Source: Oscillospiraceae bacterium (GTDB taxonomy: Bacteria; Bacillota; Clostridia; Oscillospirales; CAG-272). From it: DNA of 64,000 bases. The position numbers were made by a program, and so were the translations under genes. The DNA lies in NCBI GenBank assembly GCA_015064685.1, contig SVRT01000006.1, forward strand, positions 1-64,000, given 5' to 3'. The notes below the pieces were generated by a model that was not told the origin of the DNA, made no database searches, and was given only the letters and a program-made list of their open reading frames with translations. Shown in pieces: positions 1-7,800 of this stretch (position 1 is the first letter of the stretch; each line of letters starts with the position of its first letter).

Positions 1-112
1 AATGGAGTGCTTTTTTCGTTCTGTGGTGGCCCATCCGGGCTGATGAGAAACCGGACTCCAAATTTGCAGGGCAAATTTGGAAATAGGTTCGATTCCCGGT
101 CCTCAATTTTGG
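1..112 (+). other. tRNA-like remnant with long hairpin
   Basis: The segment contains a T-loop-like string GGTTCGATTCC followed by CGGTCCTC, preceded by a perfect 10-bp hairpin (CCAAATTTGC, loop AGG, GCAAATTTGG) that could be a long variable arm. A CTCCAAA string resembles an anticodon loop with CCA, but no matching anticodon stem is visible. I cannot build a full cloverleaf: the acceptor partner of CCGGTCCTC is not in the window and the T-stem pairs poorly. It may be a decayed tRNA or the 3' part of a larger RNA starting before the window. Confidence 0.22.
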
Positions 113-404
113 GTTTATCGGTCTGTTACGCCTTCCCCAGCGGGGAAGGGGGATCTACGCCACAAGGCGAGTAGTGGGCTATCCTCCTACGCTGTGCGTT
201 TTGGGTGGATGAGGAGGTCGCCATCAAGGTGTTCGACACGGGAATTTTGTGGATTGTGTATTGTAGCATAAAGATTCTTTTGCAACGAAACAATGTCTTT
301 AAAAGACGTGAAGTCCTTGATAGAATGCCCTCCTCATCCACCGCTAACGCGGTCCCCCTTCCCCGCTGGGGAAGGCTTAACGTACCGACAAATCAAAATT
401 TGAA
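103..404. repeat. family A palindromic element (copy A1) with outer boundaries
   Basis: The core runs from 130 to 376: terminal hairpin CCTTCCCCAGCGGGGAAGG, then GGTGGATGAGGAGGTCGCC, a spacer of about 100 bp, then the inverted end CTCCTCATCCACC and CCTTCCCCGCTGGGGAAGG. The left end carries an enlarged second hairpin of about 50 bp. The outer boundaries are AATTTTGGGTTTATCGG on the left and CGACAAATCAAAATTTGAA on the right. ORF-track entries here are repeat shadows. Confidence 0.85.
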
Positions 405-408
405 AAAC

Positions 409-446
409 AAAACCCCTACGCGGATATTTCCGCGCGGGGGATTTTG
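409..446 (-). terminator. Terminator of the feo operon
   Basis: On the minus strand a GC-rich hairpin (CCCCCGCGCGG, loop AAATAT, CCGCGTAGGGG) is followed by TTTTGTTTTTC, just after the stop of the Cys-rich Feo protein. This fits a rho-independent terminator. Confidence 0.65.
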
Positions 447-472
447 CTTGTTTGCTTGTTTTGTTTGCTTGT

Positions 473-673
473 TTATTTATCCTCGTTGGTGCCGCAACCA
501 TGGCAAGAATGGCATCCGCCCGAGCATTTTTCCTTTTGATTTGCTCCGCAAGAGCAGCTATCGGGACATCCGATGCACTTTTTTCCGCTCTTTTTTGCTC
601 TGTATATGTAGAACGACGCCGCGCCGACTATCAGCACAATTACCGCTATTACGACTATATCAATAGGTCCCAT
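473..673 (-). CDS. FeoB-associated Cys-rich membrane protein
   Basis: This 66-residue protein has one N-terminal membrane segment (about residues 4-22, IDIVVIAVIVLIVGAASFYI) and a short cytosolic tail with nine cysteines in CxxC-like spacing (CIGC, CSC, CHSCHGC). That layout matches the small FeoB-associated Cys-rich family (PF12669) that follows feoB in Firmicutes. Its role in ferrous iron import is thought to be accessory, possibly handling Fe2+ on the inner side, but the mechanism is not settled. The start has a strong ribosome site (AAGGAGGAG). It lies 23 bp after feoB on the same strand and ends just before a terminator, so it is the last gene of the feo operon. Confidence 0.9.
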   Translation of the reverse strand: MGPIDIVVIAVIVLIVGAASFYIYRAKKSGKKCIGCPDSCSCGANQKEKCSGGCHSCHGCGTNEDK

Positions 674-696
674 AACTCCTCCTTGTAGAATAATTT

Positions 697-2751
697 TTAT
701 ACGTTTACAGCTTCCTTCTTCTCTGCTTTTCCGCTGAGCTTATACTCTTCCTTCATCTTCTTATTATTTCTGATGATAAGACCCGTGATGAACGCTGCGA
801 TTACCGCGATAACCGCCCAACCGACGATTGGCATCCAGATCTCTCCGAAGCTGCCGCCCGTGAAGAGTGTGCCAAAGAAGAAGGTCAAGAATCCAACCGT
901 GTATCCGACCGCGAACTGAAGTCCGATACCTGCAAATAGCCACTTCTTGCTCTTGATCTCGGAGTTCATAGCTCCGATAGCCGCAAAGCAAGGAGGTGTG
1001 AAGAGGTTAAACATAAGGAACGCGAGAGCCGCCGCGGGGACTATGCCGATAGAGCTTGCTATTCCCGTTCCGCCTCCGATCACCTCGAGGTCCTCGTTGA
1101 TAAGATGCTCGAAGGCATAGCAGGTCGCGAGTGTTCCGACTACGCACTCCTTTGCGATAAAGCCCGTGACCGCCGCCGCGGCGAGCTGCCAGGCAACCAC
1201 ACCGACTACGGGCGCGATGACGTACGCGATAGGTGTTCCGATGCTTGCAAGTATCGACTCGGATGCGTCCTCGACCATCTCAAATCTCCAGTTGAAGCTC
1301 TGCATCATATATACGACGAAGTTACAAACGAGAATGATCGTTCCTGCCTTAACTATGTACGACCAGCCTCTGTCGAGCATAGATTTTGCCGCTCTCCAGA
1401 AGTTCGGCACCTTATACTCGGGAAGCTCGATGATGAAGAAGGACTTTCTGTTCTTATATCCTGTGATCTTATTTATAAGAAGCGCGCAAAGAAGAATGAT
1501 CACGATACCCGCAAAGTACATCGCGGTGCCAAGCCATCCCTGCTCCGGGAAGAACGCGCCGACGAAGAGCGCGATAACCGGAAGCTTTGCTCCGCAGGGC
1601 ATAAAGGGAGCGAGCATTGCGGTGGATCTTCTCTCTCTCTCATTTCTGATGGTACGGCAAGCCATAACACCGGGGATCGCGCATCCGGTTCCGATAACGA
1701 AGGGGATGACAGACTTACCCGAAAGTCCTACCCACTTGAAGATAGGATCAAGCACGACCGTCGCGCGAGCCATATATCCGCAGTCCTCAAGGAGCGCGAT
1801 GAGGAAGTACATTACCATAACGAGGGGCAAGAAGCCGACGACCGCGGCAACACCCTCGATAAGTCCCTCAAGCACGATCGCCTGGAGAATGATGTGAGCG
1901 CCGCTCATCCAGCCTTCAACTATTCCCTTGAACCAACCGATGCAGTCAACGAGACCCCAAATGTGGAATCCGCTCTCGAGATCGTATCCGTTTGCGAGCC
2001 AATCGCCGACCCACGCCTGTGAGATCTGGAAAACGAGGAACATAACGAGCGCGAAGAAAGGTATTCCGAACCACCAGCTTGTAAGGATATTATCGACCTT
2101 ATCCTGTGCGTTTTTATCCTTTGTAAAGACCTTACGGGTCTCCACCTCTTTTACTATTTTATTTACGAATGAGAATCTCTCTCTGTCAGCCTTCTCTACC
2201 GACTTTTTGTCGCTAAGGTCAACGTCGCCCTGGACGTAGGGTGCGCTCTGCTCTGTGCCGATGACCGCAACAGCCGCCGCAACGAGATCCTTGAGTCCGT
2301 CGCCCGTGGTGGAGGTGGTGTCAATAACGGGACATCCGAGCTTTTCAGAGAGTGCCTTGACGTCGATCTTGGTATCCTTCTTCTTATTAATGTCGGCTTT
2401 GTTGAGTGCGACGACCATGGGAATACCAAGCTCGAGAAGCTGTGTTGTGAAAAAGAGGCTACGGCTGAGATTCGTTGAATCGACGATGTTGATGATGGCA
2501 TCGGGATTCTCGTTCTTGACGTACTGGCTCGTGATGCTCTCCTCGCTCGTGAAGGGCGACATGGAGTACGCGCCGGGGAGGTCTACCGCGATGATCTCAT
2601 TCGACCCCACAGAGATGCTCTTTTTGATTGGGTGCTCCTTTTTGTCAACTGTAACACCAGCCCAGTTTCCGACCTTTTCATTCTTGCCGGTCAGGGCATT
2701 ATACATTGTTGTCTTACCGCTATTGGGGTTGCCCGCAAGTGCGATCCTCAT
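697..2751 (-). CDS. feoB: Ferrous iron transport protein B
   Basis: FeoB is the GTP-gated inner-membrane Fe2+ permease. The N-terminal G domain shows G1 GNPNSGKTT, G3 DLPGAYS and G4 NKAD, followed by a helical GDI-like linker, and from about residue 240 the polytopic permease with two Gate regions (for example IPFVIGTGCAIPGVMACRT). At 684 residues it has family-typical length. I choose the ATG at 2751 (MRIALAGNPNSGK) because AAGGAGA sits about 9 nt upstream; the longer ORF start at 2835 lies inside a terminator-like hairpin. It follows feoA and precedes a Cys-rich Feo protein. A palindrome GGTTAGC-N4-GCTAACC upstream suggests metal-responsive control shared with feoA. Confidence 0.97.
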   Translation of the reverse strand: MRIALAGNPNSGKTTMYNALTGKNEKVGNWAGVTVDKKEHPIKKSISVGSNEIIAVDLPGAYSMSPFTSEESITSQYVKNENPDAIINIVDSTNLSRSLFFTTQLLELGIPMVVALNKADINKKKDTKIDVKALSEKLGCPVIDTTSTTGDGLKDLVAAAVAVIGTEQSAPYVQGDVDLSDKKSVEKADRERFSFVNKIVKEVETRKVFTKDKNAQDKVDNILTSWWFGIPFFALVMFLVFQISQAWVGDWLANGYDLESGFHIWGLVDCIGWFKGIVEGWMSGAHIILQAIVLEGLIEGVAAVVGFLPLVMVMYFLIALLEDCGYMARATVVLDPIFKWVGLSGKSVIPFVIGTGCAIPGVMACRTIRNERERRSTAMLAPFMPCGAKLPVIALFVGAFFPEQGWLGTAMYFAGIVIILLCALLINKITGYKNRKSFFIIELPEYKVPNFWRAAKSMLDRGWSYIVKAGTIILVCNFVVYMMQSFNWRFEMVEDASESILASIGTPIAYVIAPVVGVVAWQLAAAAVTGFIAKECVVGTLATCYAFEHLINEDLEVIGGGTGIASSIGIVPAAALAFLMFNLFTPPCFAAIGAMNSEIKSKKWLFAGIGLQFAVGYTVGFLTFFFGTLFTGGSFGEIWMPIVGWAVIAVIAAFITGLIIRNNKKMKEEYKLSGKAEKKEAVNV

Positions 2752-2786
2752 TTGTTGTTCTCCTTCTTTCTGAAAAAGTGTTTTTT

Positions 2787-2804
2787 GGTTAGCGGTGGCT
2801 AACC
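2787..2804. promoter_or_regulatory. Palindromic operator upstream of feoB
   Basis: GGTTAGCGGTGGCTAACC is an 18-bp palindrome with 7-bp arms, 36 nt upstream of the feoB start. The same arms recur upstream of feoA, and both are followed on the minus strand by AAAAAACACT. The GGTTAG half-site resembles DtxR/IdeR boxes, but the two halves lie 6 nt apart instead of 1, so the regulator family is uncertain. Confidence 0.6.
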
Positions 2805-2811
2805 AACGCTC

Positions 2812-2838
2812 AAAAAAATAATCCGAAAGGATCATTTT
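2812..2838 (-). terminator. Terminator or attenuator between feoA and feoB
   Basis: On the minus strand AATGATCC, loop TTTC, GGATTATT is followed by seven T residues, about 10 nt after the feoA stop. It could reduce read-through into feoB. Confidence 0.5.
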
Positions 2839-2847
2839 TATTTAAAG

Positions 2848-3060
2848 TCAAATAATAATCGCCTCTGCAAGCTGCCTGTCGATATTGTATCTGCCGTCCT
2901 TGATAGAGACTACGCAGCTGCGCTTAAGGTGTGAAACTACCGTTATCGGCTCTCCCGAATAGCATCCGAGAGAAAACAAGAAGGAATCGAGCTCCTCATC
3001 GTCGGTCTCGATGGCTTTGATGATATATTCCTTGCCCTCTTCAGCCTCGCGTAACGTCAT
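2848..3060 (-). CDS. feoA: Ferrous iron transport protein A
   Basis: This 70-residue protein is a single FeoA domain, an SH3-like fold that binds or modulates the FeoB G domain and is needed for Fe2+ uptake. Typical features are the N-terminal EGKEYIIKAIETDDEE strand pair, the central LFSLGCYSGEPITVV (equivalent to the usual LGLxxGxxI/V motif) and the C-terminal region ending in IDRQLAEAI. It is the first gene of the feo operon. Upstream is a textbook sigma-A promoter with a palindromic operator at the expected transcription start, so iron-dependent repression is likely. The ATG is preceded by GAGAGG about 6 nt upstream. Confidence 0.95.
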   Translation of the reverse strand: MTLREAEEGKEYIIKAIETDDEELDSFLFSLGCYSGEPITVVSHLKRSCVVSIKDGRYNIDRQLAEAIII

Positions 3061-3102
3061 AAAGCCTCTCCTCTCCCGCCTTTTCGACAGTGTTTTTTAC
3101 AC

Positions 3103-3120
3103 GGTTAGCCTTCGCTAACC
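3103..3120. promoter_or_regulatory. Palindromic operator at the feoA transcription start
   Basis: GGTTAGCCTTCGCTAACC has the same 7-bp arms and 4-nt centre size as the site before feoB. It begins about 8 nt downstream of the -10 box, so a bound repressor would block initiation. Confidence 0.65.
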
Positions 3121-3127
3121 ACGTACT

Positions 3128-3156
3128 ATTATATATCGTGAAAGCGATTTTGTCAA
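3128..3156 (-). promoter_or_regulatory. Sigma-A promoter of feoAB
   Basis: On the minus strand, -35 TTGACA (3151-3156) and -10 TATAAT (3128-3133) are separated by exactly 17 bp. The feoA start is 68 nt downstream. Confidence 0.85.
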
Positions 3157-3256
3157 TATATTTTTCAAAAAAAGTAAATTTCTATTCTTTTTTCAATTAC
3201 ATATAAATTTTTCCGCGACGTTTTTGTGGATTTTCAACAAAAAGCGTGGCGCGTGT

Positions 3257-3526
3257 TTCAAATTTTGATTTGTCGAACTGTTGCGAATAGCCTTCTCCAG
3301 CGGAGAAGGGGGACCACCGAAGGTGGTGGATGAGGAGGTCGCCATCAAGACGTGCGTCACGGGTGTATCGTGGATTTTGTATTGTGGCACAAGGTTTCTT
3401 TTACAACGAAACAAGGCTTTTTTACAGACGCAAAGCCCTTGAAAGTGCGACCTCCTCATCCACCGCGCGAGCGCGGTCCCCCTTCCCCGCTGGGGAAGGC
3501 TTAACACGCAGATAAACCGCAATTTA
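3257..3526. repeat. family A palindromic element (copy A2) with outer boundaries
   Basis: The core is 3290-3500 and is inverted relative to most copies: the left end has the CCTTCTCCAGCGGAGAAGG hairpin variant flanked by GAATA, the right end CCTTCCCCGCTGGGGAAGG flanked by TTAAC. The outer boundaries are TTCAAATTTTGATTTGTCG and GATAAACCGCAATTTA. It lies between feoA and the histidine kinase gene. Confidence 0.88.
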
Positions 3527-3533
3527 ACAACAC

Positions 3534-3566
3534 AAAACCCACCGCTATGACACATCGGTGGGTTTT
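3534..3566 (-). terminator. Terminator after the histidine kinase gene
   Basis: AAAACCCACCG and CGGTGGGTTTT pair around an 11-nt loop, directly after the kinase stop codon on the minus strand. The T run on the minus strand is short (TTTTG). Confidence 0.65.
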
Positions 3567-3571
3567 GGATA

Positions 3572-4984
3572 TTACTGATAGAAGAAAACGCTGACCGTTG
3601 TTCCCTTATCTATTTCACTCTCGATTTTCATTTCGGCGCCGTAGAGCGCGCAGATGTGCTTGACTATCGCAAGTCCGAGCCCTGTGCCGCCCGTTTTCTT
3701 TGAGCGTGATTTATCAACACGGTAAAACCTTTCGCAAAGGTGAGGAATATTCTCCTTCGCGATACCGATTCCCGTGTCACACACGCGGATGATCCTGCTC
3801 TCGCCCTCGCTCTCAAGCGAAATCGCTAGCTCTCCGCCCTGCTTATTATAATTGACCGCATTGGTACAGAGATTCTGCAATATCTCGTATATTCTCTTTT
3901 CGCTCGCCATAACCGTGACAGAGCCCGTGATACTGACCTTTATCTCCTTTGAATCTATAAGCGGTGCAAGCTCACTTATTACCTCGTGCGCCAGCGGTGC
4001 GACCTCGACGGCTGTTCTCGGCTCGACCTCGCCCTCGCTCTCAAGTCTGCTGAGCTTGAGCATATCCGATATCAGAAACGAAAGCCGCACAGACTCCTTA
4101 TGTATCCTCTCGATCTGTCTGTGGGTCGACTCATCGGTCTCCTTCTCCATTATCAGCTCGCTAAGTCCCAGCATTGCGGTGAGCGGAGTTTTCAGCTCGT
4201 GCGAGGCGTTTGCAAAGAATTCCTCCTTCTGTCTTGCAAGCTCCTTTTCCGCGTCAAGGAACGCGCCGAGTCGCTCTCTTTCATTCTCGGAGCTTTTCAT
4301 ACTTAACACCGTTTTTTCGTTGAGTCCGTTTATCTCGTTATAGACCTGGACAAACTCGCTATCCGAGTCTTCCGCGCTTATCGGCACGTACGCGCCCTCG
4401 CTCACGCTCCTAAGGCTATCAGAGATGTCGGTTATCCTCTTGGCAACGCTCTTAGAGAGTCTCTTTGCAAATACAGCCGCAGTTGCCGCGCCTACCGCAA
4501 GTGCAACGAGCAATGACACGAGCGCGCCGACGATATAAGAGTCGGTCTCCGTACTCCTTATCGCAAGCCTTACTATGATCGCCTCGCCGCTTGAAAATTG
4601 AGTTTTCACCGCGTAGTAGGTCATTCGGCACTTGAAGGTCTCGGAATATCTCTCGACCGCGACGCTTTCGCCCTCTATCGCAGCCTTTACCTCCTCACGG
4701 TCGGCATGATTGCCGAGCATCTCGTGTGTGTCGCTCTCAAAAAGCACGTCTCCGCTCATGCTCATTACCGTGACTCGGCATGAGTCGTCACCGTAGAATA
4801 TATTGAAGCCCTCGAGGTCGCCCTTACTGTCAAGCAACGCGATCGCAAGCTTCGTCTCGGTGACGAGCCTCTCGCGTACGATACTTCTGTTTATTGTATA
4901 GGTGATATAGATACCCGCCGCGCAGACTATCAGCGCGGAGATCAGCGCAATCAATATGCACCTTGTAAATACCTTTCTTTTCAT
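3572..4984 (-). CDS. Sensor histidine kinase, PhoR-like
   Basis: This 470-residue membrane kinase has a first transmembrane helix near residues 9-31, an extracytoplasmic sensing loop, and a second helix near 150-172. A short HAMP-like/linker stretch follows, then the HisKA H-box NASHELKTPL (phospho-acceptor His near residue 262) and the HATPase_c domain with N box NLCTNAVNY, G1 DTGIGIAKENIP and G2 GGTGLGLAIV. It autophosphorylates and hands phosphate to the response regulator encoded just upstream; the two genes overlap by 4 nt. The adjacent Na/Pi cotransporter suggests phosphate sensing, but this is inference from context only. No PAS domain is evident. Confidence 0.93.
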   Translation of the reverse strand: MKRKVFTRCILIALISALIVCAAGIYITYTINRSIVRERLVTETKLAIALLDSKGDLEGFNIFYGDDSCRVTVMSMSGDVLFESDTHEMLGNHADREEVKAAIEGESVAVERYSETFKCRMTYYAVKTQFSSGEAIIVRLAIRSTETDSYIVGALVSLLVALAVGAATAAVFAKRLSKSVAKRITDISDSLRSVSEGAYVPISAEDSDSEFVQVYNEINGLNEKTVLSMKSSENERERLGAFLDAEKELARQKEEFFANASHELKTPLTAMLGLSELIMEKETDESTHRQIERIHKESVRLSFLISDMLKLSRLESEGEVEPRTAVEVAPLAHEVISELAPLIDSKEIKVSITGSVTVMASEKRIYEILQNLCTNAVNYNKQGGELAISLESEGESRIIRVCDTGIGIAKENIPHLCERFYRVDKSRSKKTGGTGLGLAIVKHICALYGAEMKIESEIDKGTTVSVFFYQ

Positions 4985-5652
4985 ACATTCTCAAACCTGT
5001 ATCCAATGCCGCGGACGGTGATTATGCACTCCGCGTTGCCGCCTGCACTCCTTATCTTGTCGCGCAGAGTCGCCACGTGCATATCAAGCGTTCTCGTCTC
5101 GCCGATAAAGCCCTCGCCCCACACCTCGCGGAAAAGCGTATCCCTTTCCACGGTCACACCGGCGCGGTTGAGCAGGTACTTGAAAAGCTTGAATTCCTTG
5201 AGCGTCAGACCGAGATCACGCCCCTTATACGTTGCCTTGTACGTGTTATTATCGACCGCGTAGTCGCCCGCGCTCGTTATATACAGATTCGCTCTGCGAA
5301 GGTTCGTCCTTATACGCGCCATAAGCTCGAGGATCGAAAAGGGCTTCGACATATAGTCGTCCGCGCCCTTGTTGAGTCCCTTGACAAAGCTTATCTCGTC
5401 GCTTTTCGCGCTGACTATTATGACAGGCAATCTCTCGTCGATCTCGCGGATGCGTGAAAGGATAGTGTAGCCGTCCATGTCGGGGAGCATTATGTCAAGT
5501 ATTATCAGATCGGGACGGCTCTTTGGAAATGCATTGAAAAATTCCTCGCCCGAGCCGAACAGCTTAACTCTGTAATCGTTCTCAAGCGCGCCCGCGTAGA
5601 CCTCTTGTATTCCTTCGTCGTCCTCAACGACGTATATCAGCGCATCATTCAT
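4981..5652 (-). CDS. Response regulator, OmpR/PhoB family
   Basis: At 223 residues, this protein has an N-terminal receiver domain with the acidic pocket (VVEDDEG), phospho-acceptor Asp in DLIILDIMLPD, conserved Thr/Ser region VSAKS and Lys in DDYMSKPFS, then a C-terminal winged helix with the typical EVWGEGF and RTLDMHVATLRDKI segments. It should bind DNA as a dimer after phosphorylation by the kinase translated from the overlapping downstream gene. A promoter TTGAAA-N17-TAGAAT and an AAGGAGA ribosome site precede it. The family and layout match PhoP/PhoB-type regulators; the true stimulus is not shown. Confidence 0.95.
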   Translation of the reverse strand: MNDALIYVVEDDEGIQEVYAGALENDYRVKLFGSGEEFFNAFPKSRPDLIILDIMLPDMDGYTILSRIREIDERLPVIIVSAKSDEISFVKGLNKGADDYMSKPFSILELMARIRTNLRRANLYITSAGDYAVDNNTYKATYKGRDLGLTLKEFKLFKYLLNRAGVTVERDTLFREVWGEGFIGETRTLDMHVATLRDKIRSAGGNAECIITVRGIGYRFENV

Positions 5653-5684
5653 CTTTTATCTCCTTTTTTGGGATTTCTTCTTAT

Positions 5685-5713
5685 ATTCTATCATAAAATA
5701 CCGTATATTTCAA
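5685..5713 (-). promoter_or_regulatory. Promoter of the two-component operon
   Basis: On the minus strand TTGAAA (5708-5713) and TAGAAT (5685-5690) are spaced by 17 bp, 33 nt upstream of the response regulator start. Confidence 0.65.
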
Positions 5714-5750
5714 GATGGCAGACCGAATATTGCCTGCCCTCATGAGTTTT

Positions 5751-6019
5751 TTCAAATTTTGATTTGTCGAACTGTTTAAATTGAATTTCACGGCTATAAA
5801 TTCACTCCACGGTACGCTTTGCGCCGTAGGGACCGACGTCCTCGGCGGTCCGCAAAGCAAACGCCTACAAAACCCTTATGGCTGAAAAGAAACAATCGTA
5901 TCGAAGCGGACCGCCGAGGACGTCGGTCCCTACGGTTGTTTGGTGTCGTTTGACTTATAGCCGTGAAGTATTTTAAATGTGTTTGCAATTATTATCCCAC
6001 CGATAAACCCCAATTTATC
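5751..6019. repeat. family C palindromic element (copy C1) with outer boundaries
   Basis: The outer boundaries are TTCAAATTTTGATTTGTCG and GATAAACCCCAATTTATC. The core carries inverted arms built on GTAGGGACCGACGTCCTCGG and its complement, plus TTCACGGCTATAAA near the ends. The right boundary overlaps the stop codon of the Na/Pi cotransporter gene. A second copy follows purD. Confidence 0.85.
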
Positions 6020-7769
6020 AATTATGAAAAACGAGGTATTTATCCGTGTACTCGCTATATTTGGATTTATAGAATTCGCTATCGTTTCTCGCTGCCTTGA
6101 GTGACTCATGGAGGTTCATATTACGCTCCTTGACGTCGATGACACAGCCTGCGATATTTGAGCAATGGTCGCTGACTCTCTCCATATTCGTGATGAGGTC
6201 ACTCCAGACAAATCCTGCCTCGATCGAGCAATTACCTCGGCGAAGTCTGTCGATATGCTGAGAGCGCAAGAATTCCTTCATTCTGTCAATTATCTGCTCG
6301 AGAGGCTCTACGCTGTTCGCCACGTCGCAATCCTCCTCTGAGAATGCCGCATACGATATCTCGACTATCTCTCTTACCGCATCGCACATCTTGTCCATCT
6401 CTGCCTGCGCGCCCTCGGAGAAGGCTATTCCCTTATCGCGCAGCTCCTCTGCCGACTCAAGAATATTTACCGCGTGGTCGCCGATGCGCTCAAAATCTCC
6501 TATTGCTTTGAGCAGCATAGATGCTCTTGCACCCTCGGTCTCGTTAAGCTGATGCGAGCTGAGCTTGACAAGATAGCTTCCGATCGTATCCTCAAAGTGA
6601 TCGGTCTTCTCCTCCGCGGCACGGATGCGCTTTGCCGCCTCGGAGTCGTATTTTTTGAGACAAGCCAAGCTCTCCTTGAGCGAAACGCTAGCTATCGCCG
6701 CCATTTCTACGGTGAGAGAGTGACATCTGTCAAGCGCGACCGCAGGAGTTGCAAGGAGTCTCTCATCGAGCTCGACCTTCTTCTCCGCAACCTTCGCATC
6801 GGGAACGAGCTTGTACGCGAATCTTTCAAGAAGTCCCGCCATCGGGAACAGAAGAATGGTGCAGGCAACATTAAATATACTGTGCGCCACCGCGATTCCC
6901 GCAAAGGTCGCCGTCGAATCTATAAGTGCGGGAGCGAATATTGCTTTCACTATTGAGAACGCGCTGAGCCATACGACAGTACCGATCACGTTGAACGAAA
7001 GATGAACGAGCGCGGCACGCTTTGCGTTTTTGTTAGTTCCAAATGACGATAGGATCGCCGTCACGCAGGTTCCTATGTTCTGTCCCATAATGATCGGGAT
7101 CGCCGCGCCGTAGCTTATCTGCCCCGTTACCGCGAATGCCTGGAGTATACCGACCGATGCCGAGCTTGACTGAATTATTGCGGTAACGATCGCTCCTACA
7201 AGCACTCCGAGTATCGGATTTTCAAACATAACGAAGAGCTGACGAAATTCGGGTACGCTTGCAAGTCCCCCGACCGAATCCGACATCGCATCCATACCAA
7301 ACATAAGCACCGCAAATCCAAGAAGGACAGTGCCTATATCCTTTTTCTTATTGCTCTTGCACATCATCGTCATAATTATTCCGATGAGCGCGAGCAGAGG
7401 TGTAAACGACGTGGGTTTTAGCAATTTAAGGATGATATTGTCACCTGATATTCCGCCGAGCGAAAGGATCCAAGCAGTCACCGTCGTTCCGATATTCGCT
7501 CCCATTATGACGCTTATCGCCTGCTTGAGCGACATCAGATTTGAGTTGACGAAGCCTACGACCATTACAGTCGTTGCGGACGAGGACTGTATCACCGCCG
7601 TCACGCCAAGTCCCGTCAGAAGTCCCAAAAAGCGGTTGCCCGTCATCTTGCCGAGCATTACCTCGAGCTTACTTCCCGCGCTTCTCTCGAGCGATTGTCC
7701 CATGATGTTCATTCCGAACAGAAAAAGACAAAGCCCACCTATAAGGGCTAAAATGTCAAAAATGTCCAT
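6018..7769 (-). CDS. Na+/phosphate cotransporter with PhoU-like tail
   Basis: This 583-residue protein has two inverted Na_Pi_cotrans repeats, each with the hallmark QSSS motif (VTAVIQSSSATT and VTAIIQSSSASV), within about ten membrane helices spanning residues 1-320. The C-terminal 230 residues are helical and PhoU-like, as in bacterial YjbB/NptA-type proteins. It probably imports inorganic phosphate with Na+ or exports it, with the PhoU tail sensing state. It lies next to a PhoPR-like system. AAGGAG precedes the ATG. The stop codon TGA is formed within the boundary of repeat element C1. Confidence 0.92.
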   Translation of the reverse strand: MDIFDILALIGGLCLFLFGMNIMGQSLERSAGSKLEVMLGKMTGNRFLGLLTGLGVTAVIQSSSATTVMVVGFVNSNLMSLKQAISVIMGANIGTTVTAWILSLGGISGDNIILKLLKPTSFTPLLALIGIIMTMMCKSNKKKDIGTVLLGFAVLMFGMDAMSDSVGGLASVPEFRQLFVMFENPILGVLVGAIVTAIIQSSSASVGILQAFAVTGQISYGAAIPIIMGQNIGTCVTAILSSFGTNKNAKRAALVHLSFNVIGTVVWLSAFSIVKAIFAPALIDSTATFAGIAVAHSIFNVACTILLFPMAGLLERFAYKLVPDAKVAEKKVELDERLLATPAVALDRCHSLTVEMAAIASVSLKESLACLKKYDSEAAKRIRAAEEKTDHFEDTIGSYLVKLSSHQLNETEGARASMLLKAIGDFERIGDHAVNILESAEELRDKGIAFSEGAQAEMDKMCDAVREIVEISYAAFSEEDCDVANSVEPLEQIIDRMKEFLRSQHIDRLRRGNCSIEAGFVWSDLITNMERVSDHCSNIAGCVIDVKERNMNLHESLKAARNDSEFYKSKYSEYTDKYLVFHN

Positions 7770-7800
7770 TGTGTTCTCCTTGTTGTTTTATATTTTATGT

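Noticed and set aside
1-112. Complete selC (tRNA-Sec) gene
   Set aside because: The long hairpin suggested it, but no TCA anticodon or 8-bp acceptor stem can be drawn.
1105-2022. 305-residue plus-strand ORF opposite feoB
   Set aside because: It is a shadow of feoB, with charged low-complexity composition and no start signals.
3193-3555. ORFs with peptides like MATSSSTTFGGPPSPLEKAIR (3193-3555, 7920-8231, 13579-13776, 35314-35533, and the N-terminal extension of the purD ORF)
   Set aside because: They read through family A palindromes in different frames; the recurring peptide is the translation of the repeat ends, and there is no ribosome site.
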